The notes under the pieces: generated by a model
The model's database searches: none
Told to the model about the DNA's origin: nothing
Seen by the model: only the letters and a program-made list of their open reading frames with translations
Shown here: positions 35,501 through 45,033 of the stretch, one piece after another
Layout of the letters: the number at the start of each line of letters is the position of its first letter
Position numbering within the stretch: position 1 is the first letter of the stretch
NCBI RefSeq assembly: GCF_037975245.1
Contig: NC_092575.1
Location: forward strand, 6,639,501 to 6,699,500
Origin: Apostichopus japonicus
Taxonomy: Eukaryota; Echinodermata; Holothuroidea; Aspidochirotida; Stichopodidae
Direction of reading: 5' to 3'
Length of the DNA stretch: 60,000 nt
Translations under genes and position numbers: made by a program

Positions 35501-37236
35501 ATGCACTGTTTGATCGTTTGTACATGCATTCCAGTCATCCACAACAATCCTTTGACAAAACTTACCTTCACCCATTCTCTCTGTTTACATATCCGAATTA
35601 TAATCTGACTATATTTCAGTCATCCAGTTATTATGTAGCCTTATATCATTAGTATTGATCCATATATGTACCTCTGTCATACCACAGAGTAGGGAGACTA
35701 CAATCACTATGGTTACGTGGTGCTCAGTGCAAGTCAAGGTTGCTGATGTCAGTTTTTGATATGTTTGGCAGAGAAATACTCTCACGGAAAATATGACTTT
35801 TACAAAAAATATTGACTTGTGTCAAATGTATCCATTTGAAAAAGATCTATTGACTAGTCACTAGTTGAAGATGTCTCCTTTTTTGATGAATGATGTTTAC
35901 AAAGATCTTGAATATTTTTTTAGGGACTTGTAATGTTAAAATATGACCTCTTTGTGCATACTTTTAGGGGAACATAATTTACTGGGTGGGGATGGGGGTT
36001 TAGGAGTGTGGTAGATAGGATTGATGCCCAAAAGGGATAAAAAAAGGGACATCAAATTTGTTGAAATTCTGAGGAGATTTTGAGGACATGCTGATATCTT
36101 GAAGGGTATTTGCTATCAAGAATTTAGGACACGCTCTCTGTGATAATGTGTGATAATCAGCAGCAGCAGTCTTGAATACTAGTCCTCATTAATATCTTGA
36201 ATAATTATCAGTCATGAATAATCATCATTAATCTTCAATATTCATCAGCTCTTATATGACTATTCATCATGATTCCTTGAGTAGCACCTTATCATCACAG
36301 TTAGGCATACAATTTTTCAGTTTTACATCCGATATGGAAATGAAACCAAGAGAATGATTTTTGCATTTGGGTAGCAAAGTTGTTGATAATTGGGTGTGAG
36401 AGTTTATCGCCATGGCAATCACCATACAGCGGGTAATGTTATTCTATTGTTCGAATCTCCTTCACAGTCCGACAAGCAGTAATGTTAAGGAATGAAAATG
36501 ATGATATTCGCCAGCATTTCTAGCAGAGGGCGCTGTCATGTACATAAAAGGTCACAATGAGCAGGATCTGAACTGTTTAACGAATCTCTGAATCAAACGT
36601 TCTCGTGAAACAGTGCATCGCTCACAAGCACAGGCACCCACACTGTGTGGATTTGTCTGCAGAAGCACTGGATGATCGACTCAAAATTTCAGTTATGCAA
36701 CTTTGCCAAAGGTGAAACATGTTTAAGATAGATGAATAAAAAATAAAAATTAAGGGCGTTGAATAATTTGCTGGACTCGGAAAATTTGGACATAATTTTA
36801 AAACGATCTCTCTTCTTCAATAATTACACAGTGATCTTCTCACGGTACCGCCATGTTGCTGCTGGTGATACCGTGCTGGTGATACCATGTCATTGGTACC
36901 GAACCTCGTAGCGACATCTTGTCACGTTTGGTGAAGCTAGATAGGACCGATAATGACAGCGCCCTCTGCTAATTTTATTCGCGATTGGATAGCTCCATTC
37001 CCCATCGGCTTACTGTCCGATGCATCAAGGCGTAGCTTCAATGTAAAGGTATCGTCAGGTATTTGATTATATCAGTCAAAGATGCCATCCGTTTCTAATC
37101 AATTGTCATAACCTTTGGCCTCTTACAGGAACAGAAGAACCAGCTTGAACGCCTCTTGGCCGAGGTGAACGAACTGAAGGCAACCGTGAAGACACAAGAG
37201 GAACGCATCGCCACACTGGAGGCGGCACAAGACTAA
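14352..37236 (+). CDS. CORO2: Coronin, class 2 (CORO2-like) actin-associated WD40 protein, ten coding exons
   Basis: Exons 14352-14546, 24242-24494, 25161-25339, 26032-26148, 27423-27527, 28764-28970, 29825-30062, 31073-31149, 32762-33103 and 37129-37236 join in phase to 606 codons. All introns have GT-AG ends. Residues 1-65 hold the family signature [20 protein letters not shown] and GGGGSFLVL. Exons 2-6 form the seven-blade WD40 propeller ([58 protein letters not shown]). Exon 6-7 has [10 protein letters not shown] then [11 protein letters not shown], the conserved coronin extension. Exons 7-9 are a Lys/Pro/Ser-rich linker, and exon 10 is a coiled coil ([17 protein letters not shown]). YESIPISR has Pro28 where class 1 coronins have the actin-binding Arg30; from memory, class 2 coronins also have Pro here. 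The expected role is cortical actin and adhesion regulation. Length exceeds the usual 460-530 because of the linker. Confidence 0.9.
15561..15788 (+). mobile_element. tRNA-derived SINE, family A, 5' truncated, with (CATA)n tail
   Basis: The B-box-like GGTTCGATTCC lies at 15596-15606. The body runs through GACGTTAAATGGATG, GCTTCGGTCAGCTTGCGAG and TTCGCGAGTTCCTGCTTGCG, and the tail is ATACATACATACATAC. The same body and tail recur at 57426-57716, where the A box is also present. Confidence 0.75.
16376..16563 (+). pseudogene. Decayed duplicate of coronin coding exon 1
   Basis: This intronic stretch aligns with 14325-14570: CTTCAGTTTCCAAC, GGTCAGCCTTATAAA, GTACCGATTAGTTGGGCTAG, CACTGCGAACCCGAAATTTG and TACTATTACTACAGAG all have near-identical partners in exon 1. 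The copy lacks the start codon and about 25 bp after it. It has lost the GGGG-encoding part and splice donor, has several frameshifts, and keeps the upstream acceptor-like CTTCAG. It is on the same strand, about 2 kb downstream, so a local tandem duplication is likely. Confidence 0.85.
18537..18640 (+). repeat. Degenerate SINE 3' end with ATT tail
   Basis: GCGCCCTGAGTAACG, a spacer, GCTTTATAAATCCTG, then GATTATTATTATGAT. This is the same order as the better-kept copies at 29426-29490 and 55553-55620. Confidence 0.4.
19805..19905 (-). mobile_element. Fragment of a Penelope-like or related retroelement terminus
   Basis: On the minus strand, CTGAAGAAGATCCTGCTAAG and ATTGAAACGTCAGGCC read in frame as [23 protein letters not shown](A/T)GAAGATCCTGC...GAAACGTCAGG block is, to my knowledge, a frequent end of Penelope-like elements in aquatic invertebrates. 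No reverse transcriptase or GIY-YIG motif is nearby, so only a stub remains. The purine-rich stretch up to 20150 is simple sequence. Confidence 0.4.
22638..23640. mobile_element. 1.0-kb DNA transposon with TTAA target duplication
   Basis: The left end AGAGGCCATGACACGAAAA and the inverted right end AGTGGCCATGACACGAAAA form terminal inverted repeats of about 26 bp. TTAA lies directly outside at 22634-22637 and 23641-23644. TTAA duplications are typical of piggyBac-type and several MITE groups. The interior minus strand holds a decayed ORF (23233-23003, then 22990-22772) with [14 protein letters not shown] and [12 protein letters not shown], loosely like the cytosolic P2X7-type domain carried by some invertebrate transposons. 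Confidence 0.75.
24242..24494 (+). CDS. CORO2: Coronin coding exon 2 (WD40 blades 1-2)
   Basis: Acceptor TCCTCCAG|TAC. It reads [14 protein letters not shown], then [23 protein letters not shown] and [13 protein letters not shown]. It ends LLSY plus one base at donor ATG|GTATGT (phase 1). Confidence 0.92.
24483..24590 (+). repeat. 29-bp tandem repeat spanning the coronin exon 2 splice donor
   Basis: About 3.7 copies of TGCTAAGCTATGGTATGTTG plus 9 more bases. The first copy contains the last 12 coding bases and the donor. Later copies carry the donor-like ATG|GTATGT (24541-24560) or the altered ATGGCATGT. Confidence 0.85.
24980..25080. repeat. TACAATAACT decamer tandem array
   Basis: ACAATAACTT is repeated in two blocks, each introduced by ATCCTCACATATACAATAAC. 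A T run of about 26 bases follows at about 25090-25113, shortly before coronin exon 3. Confidence 0.8.
25161..25339 (+). CDS. CORO2: Coronin coding exon 3 (WD40 blades 3-4)
   Basis: Acceptor CCCTATAG. It joins phase 1 to exon 2 and reads [18 protein letters not shown], then [20 protein letters not shown] and [12 protein letters not shown]. Donor TCG|GTAAAT, phase 0. Confidence 0.93.
25588..25816 (+). mobile_element. tRNA-derived SINE, family B, with (ATT)n tail
   Basis: The A-box-like GTGGCCGAGTGG (25596) and perfect B-box GGGTTCGATACCC (25658-25670, with a CCGGG/CCCGG stem) give a Ser/Leu-tRNA-like head. The unrelated body (GGGTTTTTCATCCAAGAGCA) ends in CGTATAAATAACTGCTGATT and ATTATT repeats. 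The acceptor stem halves do not pair, so this is not a functional tRNA. Confidence 0.75.
26032..26148 (+). CDS. CORO2: Coronin coding exon 4 (WD40 blade 5)
   Basis: Acceptor CCCTCAAG. It encodes [18 protein letters not shown] and [17 protein letters not shown]. Donor ATT|GTGAGT, phase 0, 39 codons. Confidence 0.92.
26208..27102 (+). repeat. 169-bp tandem duplication; first copy carries an element, second is empty
   Basis: Unit 1 starts GTTTCTATAAGAGCAGACGA at 26208 and unit 2 starts GTTTCTATAAGAGCAGATGA at 26929. Both run through AGGAAAATCAGTGCAACCTT and TGTCCATTTTGCAATAT. The only large difference is the 552-bp insertion plus target duplication in unit 1. Confidence 0.9.
26236..26779 (+). 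mobile_element. hAT-type MITE, family CAGTGGCGGCGCCAAGG
   Basis: The ends CAGTGGCGGCGCCAAGG and CCTGGCGCCGCCACTG are inverted repeats. A perfect 8-bp duplication TTTGAAGA lies at 26228-26235 and 26780-26787. The tandem sister unit shows the intact empty site GATTTGAAGATGAT at about 26947-26960. It is 544 bp, non-coding, and includes the shared module at 26601-26682. Confidence 0.93.
27423..27527 (+). CDS. CORO2: Coronin coding exon 5 (WD40 blade 6)
   Basis: Acceptor TTTCCTTAG. It reads [15 protein letters not shown], then [14 protein letters not shown]. Donor AAA|GTAAGT, phase 0, 35 codons. Confidence 0.92.
27649..27945 (+). mobile_element. hAT-like MITE, family CAGGGATGTGCCCAAG
   Basis: The ends CAGGGATGTGCCCAAG and CCTGGGCACATCCCTG are inverted repeats about 297 bp apart. 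TATGCT abuts both ends (27643-27648 and 27946-27951), a 6-bp direct repeat rather than the full 8. It carries the shared module at 27811-27894. Confidence 0.75.
28120..28360 (+). repeat. Two-level minisatellite in coronin intron 5
   Basis: Units of GTAGGGAGGAGGTTGTCAAG (about 21 bp) are nested in a roughly 100-bp higher-order unit that begins GGTTTGGCTTGAATCTAGAT, present three times. Confidence 0.85.
28764..28970 (+). CDS. CORO2: Coronin coding exon 6 (blade 7 and conserved motif)
   Basis: Acceptor ATATTTTAG. It encodes [20 protein letters not shown], then [20 protein letters not shown] and [10 protein letters not shown]. The MPKRGLDV block is diagnostic of coronins. Donor AAG|GTAAGT, phase 0. 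Confidence 0.95.
29426..29490 (+). repeat. SINE 3' end, GCGCCTTGAGCACCCCGCAG...(ATT)n
   Basis: It contains GGCGGATATGCGCGCATTAT and ATCGC followed by ATT repeats. An inverted copy lies at 55553-55620. Confidence 0.6.
29825..30062 (+). CDS. CORO2: Coronin coding exon 7 (start of linker)
   Basis: Acceptor [25 protein letters not shown] and [11 protein letters not shown] are the conserved coronin C-terminal extension. An Ala/Ser/Lys-rich linker follows. Donor CG|GTGAGT, phase 1. Confidence 0.92.
31073..31149 (+). CDS. CORO2: Coronin coding exon 8 (linker)
   Basis: A short exon of 77 nt (about 26 residues with the split codon), reading [18 protein letters not shown]. Acceptor CTCCATAG and donor AAG|GTAAGT. 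The phase-1 entry and phase-0 exit match both neighbours. Confidence 0.8.
32762..33103 (+). CDS. CORO2: Coronin coding exon 9 (Pro/Ser-rich linker and start of coiled coil)
   Basis: Acceptor CTCGACAG. It opens [15 protein letters not shown], has a long run of Pro, Ser and Lys, then [20 protein letters not shown] and SFLEDLTL, which looks like the first helical heptads. Donor CTT|GTAACT is weak but keeps phase 0 with exon 10; a TTC repeat follows within 15 bp. Confidence 0.82.
33119..33150 (+). repeat. (TTC)n microsatellite beside coronin exon 9 donor
   Basis: About ten TTC units start 16 bp after the exon end, following a T8 tract. Confidence 0.9.
33151..37128 (+). other. Coronin intron 9
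   Basis: Non-coding AT-rich DNA with C- or G-runs (for example 33419-33430 and 35301-35317). I see no exon and no complete transposon with paired ends. Confidence 0.6.
37129..37236 (+). CDS. CORO2: Coronin last coding exon (coiled coil, stop TAA)
   Basis: Acceptor CTCTTACAG. It reads [20 protein letters not shown], then [15 protein letters not shown] and TAA. Leu and Ile fall at heptad a/d positions, as in the trimeric coiled coil of short coronins. Confidence 0.9.
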   Translation, partial: EQKNQLERLLAEVNELKATVKTQEERIATLEAAQD

Positions 37237-38523
37237 GGATCAGGTTAATGGAAGTTAAGAGGTAAAACAGGAAAACCAACCAGACCAATTCAAATCAAAA
37301 TTGTTTTGCTAATTTTAATTTTTGCAGATCTTCAGTAATATTTGGATACTAAAAATTTTACCATGACAACATGCAACTCATCTGCCCCTTCTCTGTTAAA
37401 GTTCAAATTTTCAAACTGATAGAGAAAATAGCTGAAAAACACTTTCACTTAAGCATTTCTGATTTTGGTTTTTGCATGTAATTAGTATTAATTTGAAAAT
37501 TTGCAAAAAGTCATTGTTGGTGAAGAAATGGAATTACATGATAATTATTAACACTCCAGTGCTGAAAATGTCTGGCACATTGTGCTAGTTTGATTGATTG
37601 TAATATTTTGGTGGGTATTTTTTCTAGACCTCTAGAGATCGGTTTAGCCTTTGGCCCTTCTTCCCCAATCTCAAACCTCTGTCGGGGGCCCCTACTTTCT
37701 GCAGTCTTGGGTCGGTCTTGTTTCATGATTTCATGACCCATCGCATCTTGCTGACTGTGATGCATCTGTGGGGAATAAAACTTAAATTTGCCTTTAATGA
37801 TATATCTCATAGGGCATAGTCGACCAGAATTTTGTAAACGATGAAAACATTAATCTGTAACATGTATCCATCAGACTTTAGTTTACAGCCTTGAAAAGTT
37901 TTCACAATGTTCCCCCAAAAATTTGGCAAATTATTCACTTGAAATGTATTGTCACAATAAGGTGTTTCCTTTTGGTGGCCAATACTGGGAGAGTATAACA
38001 GTCAGTACTTACAGTAATTGTCAGATGGGAAATTTTGTAAAACAAGTTTGTGAATTGTGAGTCACAAAAATACTTAAGTGGAACTGTCTGCACGATATGC
38101 CTCCGCTAGTAGGGTAACAGGGTGGCATATGCATTATATTATTAAATTTAAAAAAAAACAACTTATTATTGAGTTAATAGAGATAACAGAAAACAAAATT
38201 CCAAACTCATTTTGTCAAAGAATGATATTAATCCCAGACAGGGATGTTTACTTATGTCAATTGAATTATTCAGCTTTGAATAACATCAGCATCTGATAGC
38301 ATTTTCTGTCGGTGGTTTCTGCTGAAGGAGAGAGGGGGGAGGGGTGGACAGGTGGGTAGGGTGATAATTTGCCACCTACCATCTCTACTCAAAATTTGAC
38401 TTTGCCACCGATTATGATTCGTTAAATTAAAAAAAATCTGTCGACGTCCATTTTTCTTTTTAACATTGCCCTTAAATATTGACTTGACTTGAATTTCTCT
38501 TCTTTTTTTTTTACATTTTTCAG

Positions 38524-39740
38524 GTGTTTGACTAGAAGTGACATTGAAGTGGTCCAAGTAGTCAGCTGGGAAGTCATTGAGTAGCAGCAGTTGGTCCTTT
38601 TCTTCCCTTTATTTCTTTCTTTCTTTCTTCTGTCTATTTTTTTTTTTTATATATTTGCTAAGTACTAAAATTGATCTAAAAACAAAGACAATGAAAAAAA
38701 AAGAAGAATAACCCCCACACTATTTAAGCCACCATTAATTGTTGTAATAGCCCTATGAATGTAAAACAAGGTAAACTCAAAATACAATAGGAGACTCTAA
38801 GAGACAATAGGCAGTCTTCCAATGTTTTGTCTTTCTATTCTATTGTTTTTTTCTCGTTTGTGTTGTCTATATATTTTTATTTTCGAATTATGTCATTTTT
38901 TTTGCCTCTCTCTCCATTATTATTCTCATTTTTTCGTCTCCTGTTATTTATGTACTTTTTTGGACATTTTTTTCCCCCCGTCAATCACAATGCACAATCT
39001 CCGAAAACTTTTTTTTTTTTTTGTGTCGATTAAATTATTTTATCAGTCGAGAAGAACTTAATTTTCAGAACGAGTGGTATGTTTTTTTTATGACAACTCA
39101 CTCGACAAGGAATGATACGGATGGTTTGACCATCGGTTTGTACCTTTTTTTTCTTTTGTCTTAAAGCAAATTAGAGAAATTTTGTAGCTCCTTGTAGGAT
39201 TTTTCCACTTTTGTGCATCCTCTCCCGTCGAAGAGGATAAAAATCAAATGAGTCGTCACAACTGTGTGCCATACATGTTATACATTTGTTTCTTTCTGGG
39301 TGCAATTCTTAGCTTTTAATTATATTCCAGTTTTATAATCCAGTTCCATGGACATTGCATTGTTATTTAAGCATCTCTTCTCCTCCGCCGTAGCCACACA
39401 ACTTTATAAGAATTTGCTTTTTGTAATTGGCAAGTCGATAGTAGAACTGAGATTCCATCGCCCTGTATTTGTACATTGACTTTTTAACCGACCCTCAGAT
39501 GATAAGAGTTGAAGCTTTCTCCTCGCAAGGATCAGTTCGTTGGTCGGGGCTTCGTACTCTGTTTTGCTTTTTTCACAATTTCAGCTTGCAAATTTTAGAT
39601 GCTCATAGTGGGTTGCAAATGTTTACAATATCTTTCTTGGTAGCATGTGTCCCTACCCCACTCCACCACCTCCATGATAATCTAAAAAAAAAAAATGAAG
39701 AATAACTATATCATAATAAAGGTGTATACCCCTTTTCCTG
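38524..39740 (+). other. Possible coronin 3' UTR exon
   Basis: Eight bases after the stop, CAG|GTTAATGG could act as a donor (37244). A pyrimidine tract with ACATTTTTCAG ends at 38523. An AATAAA at 39715-39720 and a further one at 41742-41747 are candidate poly(A) signals. A continuous 3' UTR from 37237 is equally possible. Confidence 0.3.
39715..39720 (+). terminator. Candidate poly(A) signal AATAAA for coronin
   Basis: AATAAA follows T-rich 3' UTR-like sequence about 2.5 kb after the stop. A second AATAAA at 41742 would give a longer tail. Confidence 0.35.
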
Positions 39741-41764
39741 CTATACAACCTTCCCATCATATTTGTATTTTTGTTAAAGTCTCATCAAATTGTCTAAAAC
39801 CAGTTTTGATCAATAGTTGGCAGTATTGAAACCCAAAAGAGTTTTTTGGTGTTGTAAGAACTGTAAAATGAAACACAGACATACAGGTTTGTGACTGACA
39901 AAGATCTGTTCTATTCTTTTGTTTTAACACACACACTTTAATTATTTGATATTTATTTTCTTCGCTTGAACTGTGTTATGTGCCTTCAATGGTACAGAGT
40001 GCCTTCACAGAAAATGTCTCATGGAGCATTGCATTTCATTGGTTGATAAAATGTATCACTGAATTAAGCGAGTTATTGACAGAATAGAATACATTTCGGA
40101 CTTCATCCTACGTCTTAAGTACTAGTGTATACAGATAACTCAAATTTGGTAACACTATTGTTTGAGAGATGATTATTTTACAGGAAGGAGTGAGTTTGTA
40201 TAGATAACACATTTTCGAAACAGTTTTTGTTCCCATGGCAACAATTTATCACTATTAATAACCGGACTTCAAAGAATGGAATACATACTACTTACAAGTT
40301 ATCATTCATATACTCAGGAGAACTGTGGCAAGGCCACTAGTCTGTGCTTAAATTAGCTGTCAGGTAAATAATTGACGTTATAGTTGAAAAAACAGCAAAC
40401 AAATTGTCTTAAAGACTGGTGATTAATATCTATCAAAAAGTTCAAATGAAGCAGAAGGAGATTTCACATGGTTACCAAACAATCAAAGAAAGTCAAAGTT
40501 TTGACTGAGAGAAAAAAAAACTAAAGTTATGTGTAATTGCCTTTGGCCCTCATGTGGTGTGCTTGTCAAATCCCAGACATTTTTTTTTAAATTTTGAAAT
40601 GAAATCTATGCCCTTTTGCCCTCTGATGCTCTCTCTACAAACGACCAATGTTTTGTCTGTTTCAGAGCTTGTATTTGTGGTTTTATCATTGGCTGGTATT
40701 AACCATCTTTGTGGTGGTTTCCTGTGGTTACATAATGTTATTACATTTTAAAAACAATATATGGTTGTTTGGGCACTCATAGATGTTATGCTAAGCAGTT
40801 ACGGGGCGGGTGAACTAATATCGAGTATCTTATGGACAGGTCGTAGCCTTATCGAGTCTAGAATTACAACTAAATCTGAGTTTTGGTAGTAATTATCTGT
40901 CCAAAGAATGCTTTTATTCCTTTGATTCTTAAGGACGTTTTTGATGGTTAGTCTTAAAAAATTTACAGGCATTAGTAAAAGAAATCGATGACTGTAAAAT
41001 GAATTGATAAAGGGAAGATATTTGTAAGACACAAAACTTAAATCAACGAATAAATACAAATCAAGGAAGAATTAGTGTAGGTAGAGTGGAAAGGCCAGCA
41101 CACAGTGGTCTAGCCACGGTTTGTATATTTAATTCGTAGTTTTGTTTGTTTTATATTAATCTTAAATCTTCCCATCCAAATTTTTGTAGCAGTTGTGCTT
41201 TAAGGTTTCCTTTTGACTTTCTTTTTTTTTCAAAGTTAACAAACATTTACCAATTAAGTCATTTTTTGGGAGAATTAAATGATGTCTTCTTATTTCATAT
41301 TGGGATAATAGAGAAGAATAGATTGGCTGATTTTTAAATGTTTCTTTCCCTTCTGTGTCATATTTGTTTGTTGAATCCTTGCCAGAGGCACAAGGAATCT
41401 ATGCGATAATGATAACATGCGCGTGTATGTGAAACCTGCTTGTAAACACAATTAGACAAAGAGTACATCTTGGTTGAACTTCATACTTGGTATGTAGAGC
41501 CGGTATAGTGAGTACAAGAATTCTATCGAAATTGTTGGGGAGGTCAAAGGTCATTTAATGTCAACAGAAGTAACAGATATGAAAACCTTGTAAACAATAA
41601 CTGTGAAAGGAAAGTTTGGATGAACTTTGCACTTGCAGGACCTGGCTGATCACTTGAAGTTAGTGATGCTCAACACTTTTTAAATCTTTGTTATCTTTTT
41701 TTATTGTTTAACATTTCTTATGCAAAATGTGTCAAGGTATCAATAAACCAACTGCTAAACAGGA

Positions 41765-42560
41765 TTTGAAAAAATCCAGCATTGTCTGGCTCTTACTGAA
41801 GGAATTAATAAGAGCAGAAGCTGGGATTGCACCAAGGACCTTGTGATGGCAAAATATGCGCTATACCACTTGACCATTAGGTTAAACTCATGTTGTAAGT
41901 GGGCAACACCGATCGTAGTCAGGGAGAGGGAGGGCAGTGCAACATTACCTAGGCCGCTTGGGAAGGGCACTGGCCAACTCCTTGTTAAGGAGAGGGAGGG
42001 ATGTGCAACTTACCTAGGCCCATACCTCGTCAGAGATTGGGCTGCTGGCGAAGTCCATGGATGGTGATCACTCACCTGCGGCTTGAAACGAGCTGATCAG
42101 CAATATCTAATAGCTTATAAGAAACTATGCATTACACCATTTTGGTTCCCACTGAATTATATTCATTTCTTACCTTGATACTGCTCCTAAGAACAGAAAA
42201 TTAAAGCCTCTAGCTGGACTTGAACCGGAGACGTCAAGCGTGTCTGACTCTCGGTTACAGAGAACTAATCACTCTGCTAAAGTAACTTGAGGAATAATGC
42301 TCATTTCTAGTATTTTAACTTAAGAATAGGAGGAGGGAAAAAGGACAAGAAAAGCAATGCATTTACTGGAGTTTGAACCCTAGACAAGTAGTTTGTCTTT
42401 GAGGCTTTTAAGTTACAGAGAACTAACTACTGTGCCACAGTAACTGTTGAGAAATAATGCTTGTTTCTAATATTTCAACTTCAGAATGGAAGCAGAAAAA
42501 GCAAAATGCACTACCTGGGGTTTGAACCCTAAATGCTATTTAAGCTATAAAACATTCTAC
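41765..42560 (-). repeat. Tandem tRNA-like SINE copies in reverse orientation
   Basis: TTGAACC-type B boxes read on the minus strand occur at 42221, 42373 and 42520. Each is followed by GGTTACAGAGAACTAA or AGTTACAGAGAACTAA and GCTAAAGTAACT or GCCACAGTAACT, in units of about 150 bp. A more diverged copy (GGGATTGCACCAAGGACC) lies at 41823. Between them, 41925-42020 holds two copies of AGGGAGAGGGAGGG or GGAGAGGGAGGG followed by TGCAACnTTACCTAGGCC. Confidence 0.65.
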
Positions 42561-44976
42561 ATTCAAGGTTGTGCTAATAACTAATTTTATGTGTGGGGTT
42601 GAAACTTGAAAGGGTGGGGGTGTGGACACTGCCTGTAGTAACTGGTGTATAAAGAGCTGCCCGAAATCTCACTTAGATTGAAGGATATGGCTTAGTATAA
42701 CTGGCATAAGGTATCAACTCAGTGCGAATTGCAGTTTAAAGTTGTAGATGGCACTAGGTACACCATATTGATGATGACTTGACCACAGTTCTCAAGAAAG
42801 GAAGAAATAGGGATATAACAATTGACAATGAGACCAATACTTTGGCAACCAAAAGCTCCATCTTAGGGGATTTTACACAGAATAAGGGTTACCAACTTAC
42901 TCTGTAGTAGTTAGCATTACGTATCACAGATGTGCGTGTATTTAGGAATTGACTAAAACAGACTAACAATACCTTTTAATTTAAAAACTGGTGAACTATT
43001 TTTTGACATTGCAAAGAACATTTAATACTGTTAATTATGAATGATCCAATCAAATAAAAAGGGTACAAATCCTTAATAGTCACTTAACATTGCTTTTATT
43101 GTTCAAACAGCTTCAATTGCATACAACAGGAGGTGGGAAAATGAAAATTGCATAATCTATTTAAAAGAAGACAGCATTATTTAAAAATCAAATAATTTAA
43201 TACTTGGAAGCACATACATATCACCCTGTAAAATGCGATGGAAGCAGAAAAAAGAACCATTATTGTGGGACGAGCTCCCACGACCGTTCACATATACAAA
43301 TATCATTCCAAAGAATCACACTACATTGCACATAGTCTTATTGTGCACTGAGGCAAAAGTGGAAAGTTTACAAGATTCCGACTATATTGAATATTCATGT
43401 AAATTTAAAATGTATGTGTTGTCTCTAATTTACAATAAAGCAATATTTGGCTGTTTTGACTGTCATTCGCAAAAATGAAGGCAAATATAATATCCATCCT
43501 TCAAAGTGTCAATACTGAATATTAATGTCCACATACATGTATAACTTGTATACATGTACAGTATCTAATCTACAATAAAGTAGTCTTTGGCTGTTTATTG
43601 CAACTTTCTTCACACTTGTAATGAAGAGCTATGCACAAAAACGGGAAGAATATCGATGGAATGCAACTTCAAGGAATACTGTATATATAACCAGCATCCT
43701 GATTGGTTAACTAGTAGATGTTCATATTATATTAAAATGCAAATAAGATTTAAATTATAATTAATCTTGTGTAATAATTTGAAGCTTTGCTTGTAGTTCA
43801 TTGAATATGCATTAATTAATAACATTGTTTCATATCGAGCAAGCAATTAATGGTACCGAGCAGAGTTCTTTACAAAATTACCTGCTTGGATAACAATACT
43901 CATGAATACTGAATCAACAATATTGGCAACAGTAATAATAATTATATTTAACGATTTACAAAGCTAATTAACGTAGCACCATACTATGAAGTACATATAT
44001 GATAAAAGCTAGCATCTACATTTTCATATAGCATAAATGAGCTAAATTTGACATAGAATTTAATTAAATGTTCTAGAAACATATGGCAAGTAATTGTTTG
44101 AAGTTGGCATTAAAACTTAACAGTTGCACACATAATTGGCAGATTATTTTGGTAGATAAAACAAGAATTGTCTTGAAATATTTCAAATAGATGTAAATAT
44201 GTATAAAGAGCAAATGCGGCACAATACCAATTACGCTACGAGTGAACGAGGAGCTTGTTAATTAAGTCTTCTCATTTGTATACGGGAAGACACCTTATCT
44301 TACTACAAAGAGAAAATTTGGCAACACCGAGATCATTCTGTTACAATCAGAGCTAATGTTGGTAGATACGCAGACAGGTTATTCAGATTATAAATTTCCT
44401 GCCCGCCTGTTTGTTGTGAGTGAGGTCAACAATATGTACTGTTAGAAGTTTTGTTTAACTGTTATTTCACAAAATTATTCTGAAAGTCAGTAAAACATTT
44501 ATTAAAAGAAAAGAAACATGAGCATTTTGATTTTCAAGTGAATTACTGAATGAAGACTGCTCCAGACACTCACCAGATAAGCTCATAGGAACTTCCATTA
44601 TGAATTTGGCAGGTTTGCAACTTGTATACTGGCTGTTGGTACTTTTATATTAGTGTTACAGATTTATGATGCTATTCAGAGCAGAATCTTTGTCCTAATT
44701 TCAACAAACACTACGATTAACAACAACCCCCCCCATGCACCCCCGTCCCACAGCCCAAAGCAATCAAAGAAAAGATCAAGAAGACTAACAAATACTCCTG
44801 AAGTCGAAGAACACAACAGTTACATCAAACGGTGGATTGACACATTAGTTCCACTCTCCCATTCCACGTACAGTAAAGTGTGTATGATGTGTAAGCTGCA
44901 CAGATTATGCTAATTAGGTAATTGGTTAAAATGATTCGATTGGATGACACATTTCCCTCACGGCTGCTGGAAGGAG
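42561..44976. other. Region between the convergent coronin and FABP genes, probably FABP 3' UTR in part
   Basis: No ORF here has supporting features. Minus-strand AATAAA signals (TTTATT on the given strand) at 44498-44503 and 43095-43100 could end the FABP transcript. Confidence 0.4.
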
Positions 44977-45033
44977 TCACTTCTCAATTTTCTTGTAAGT
45001 CCTGACGCAGACAATGTCTTTACATTTGCATGT
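44977..45033 (-). CDS. FABP: FABP exon 4 (C-terminus and stop)
   Basis: Acceptor TTCCCACAG. It reads TCKCKDIVCVRTYKKIEK and then TGA. The Arg-x-Tyr pair and a C-terminal basic run are family features. Three Cys within eight residues are unusual. Confidence 0.93.
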   Translation of the reverse strand, partial: TCKCKDIVCVRTYKKIEK

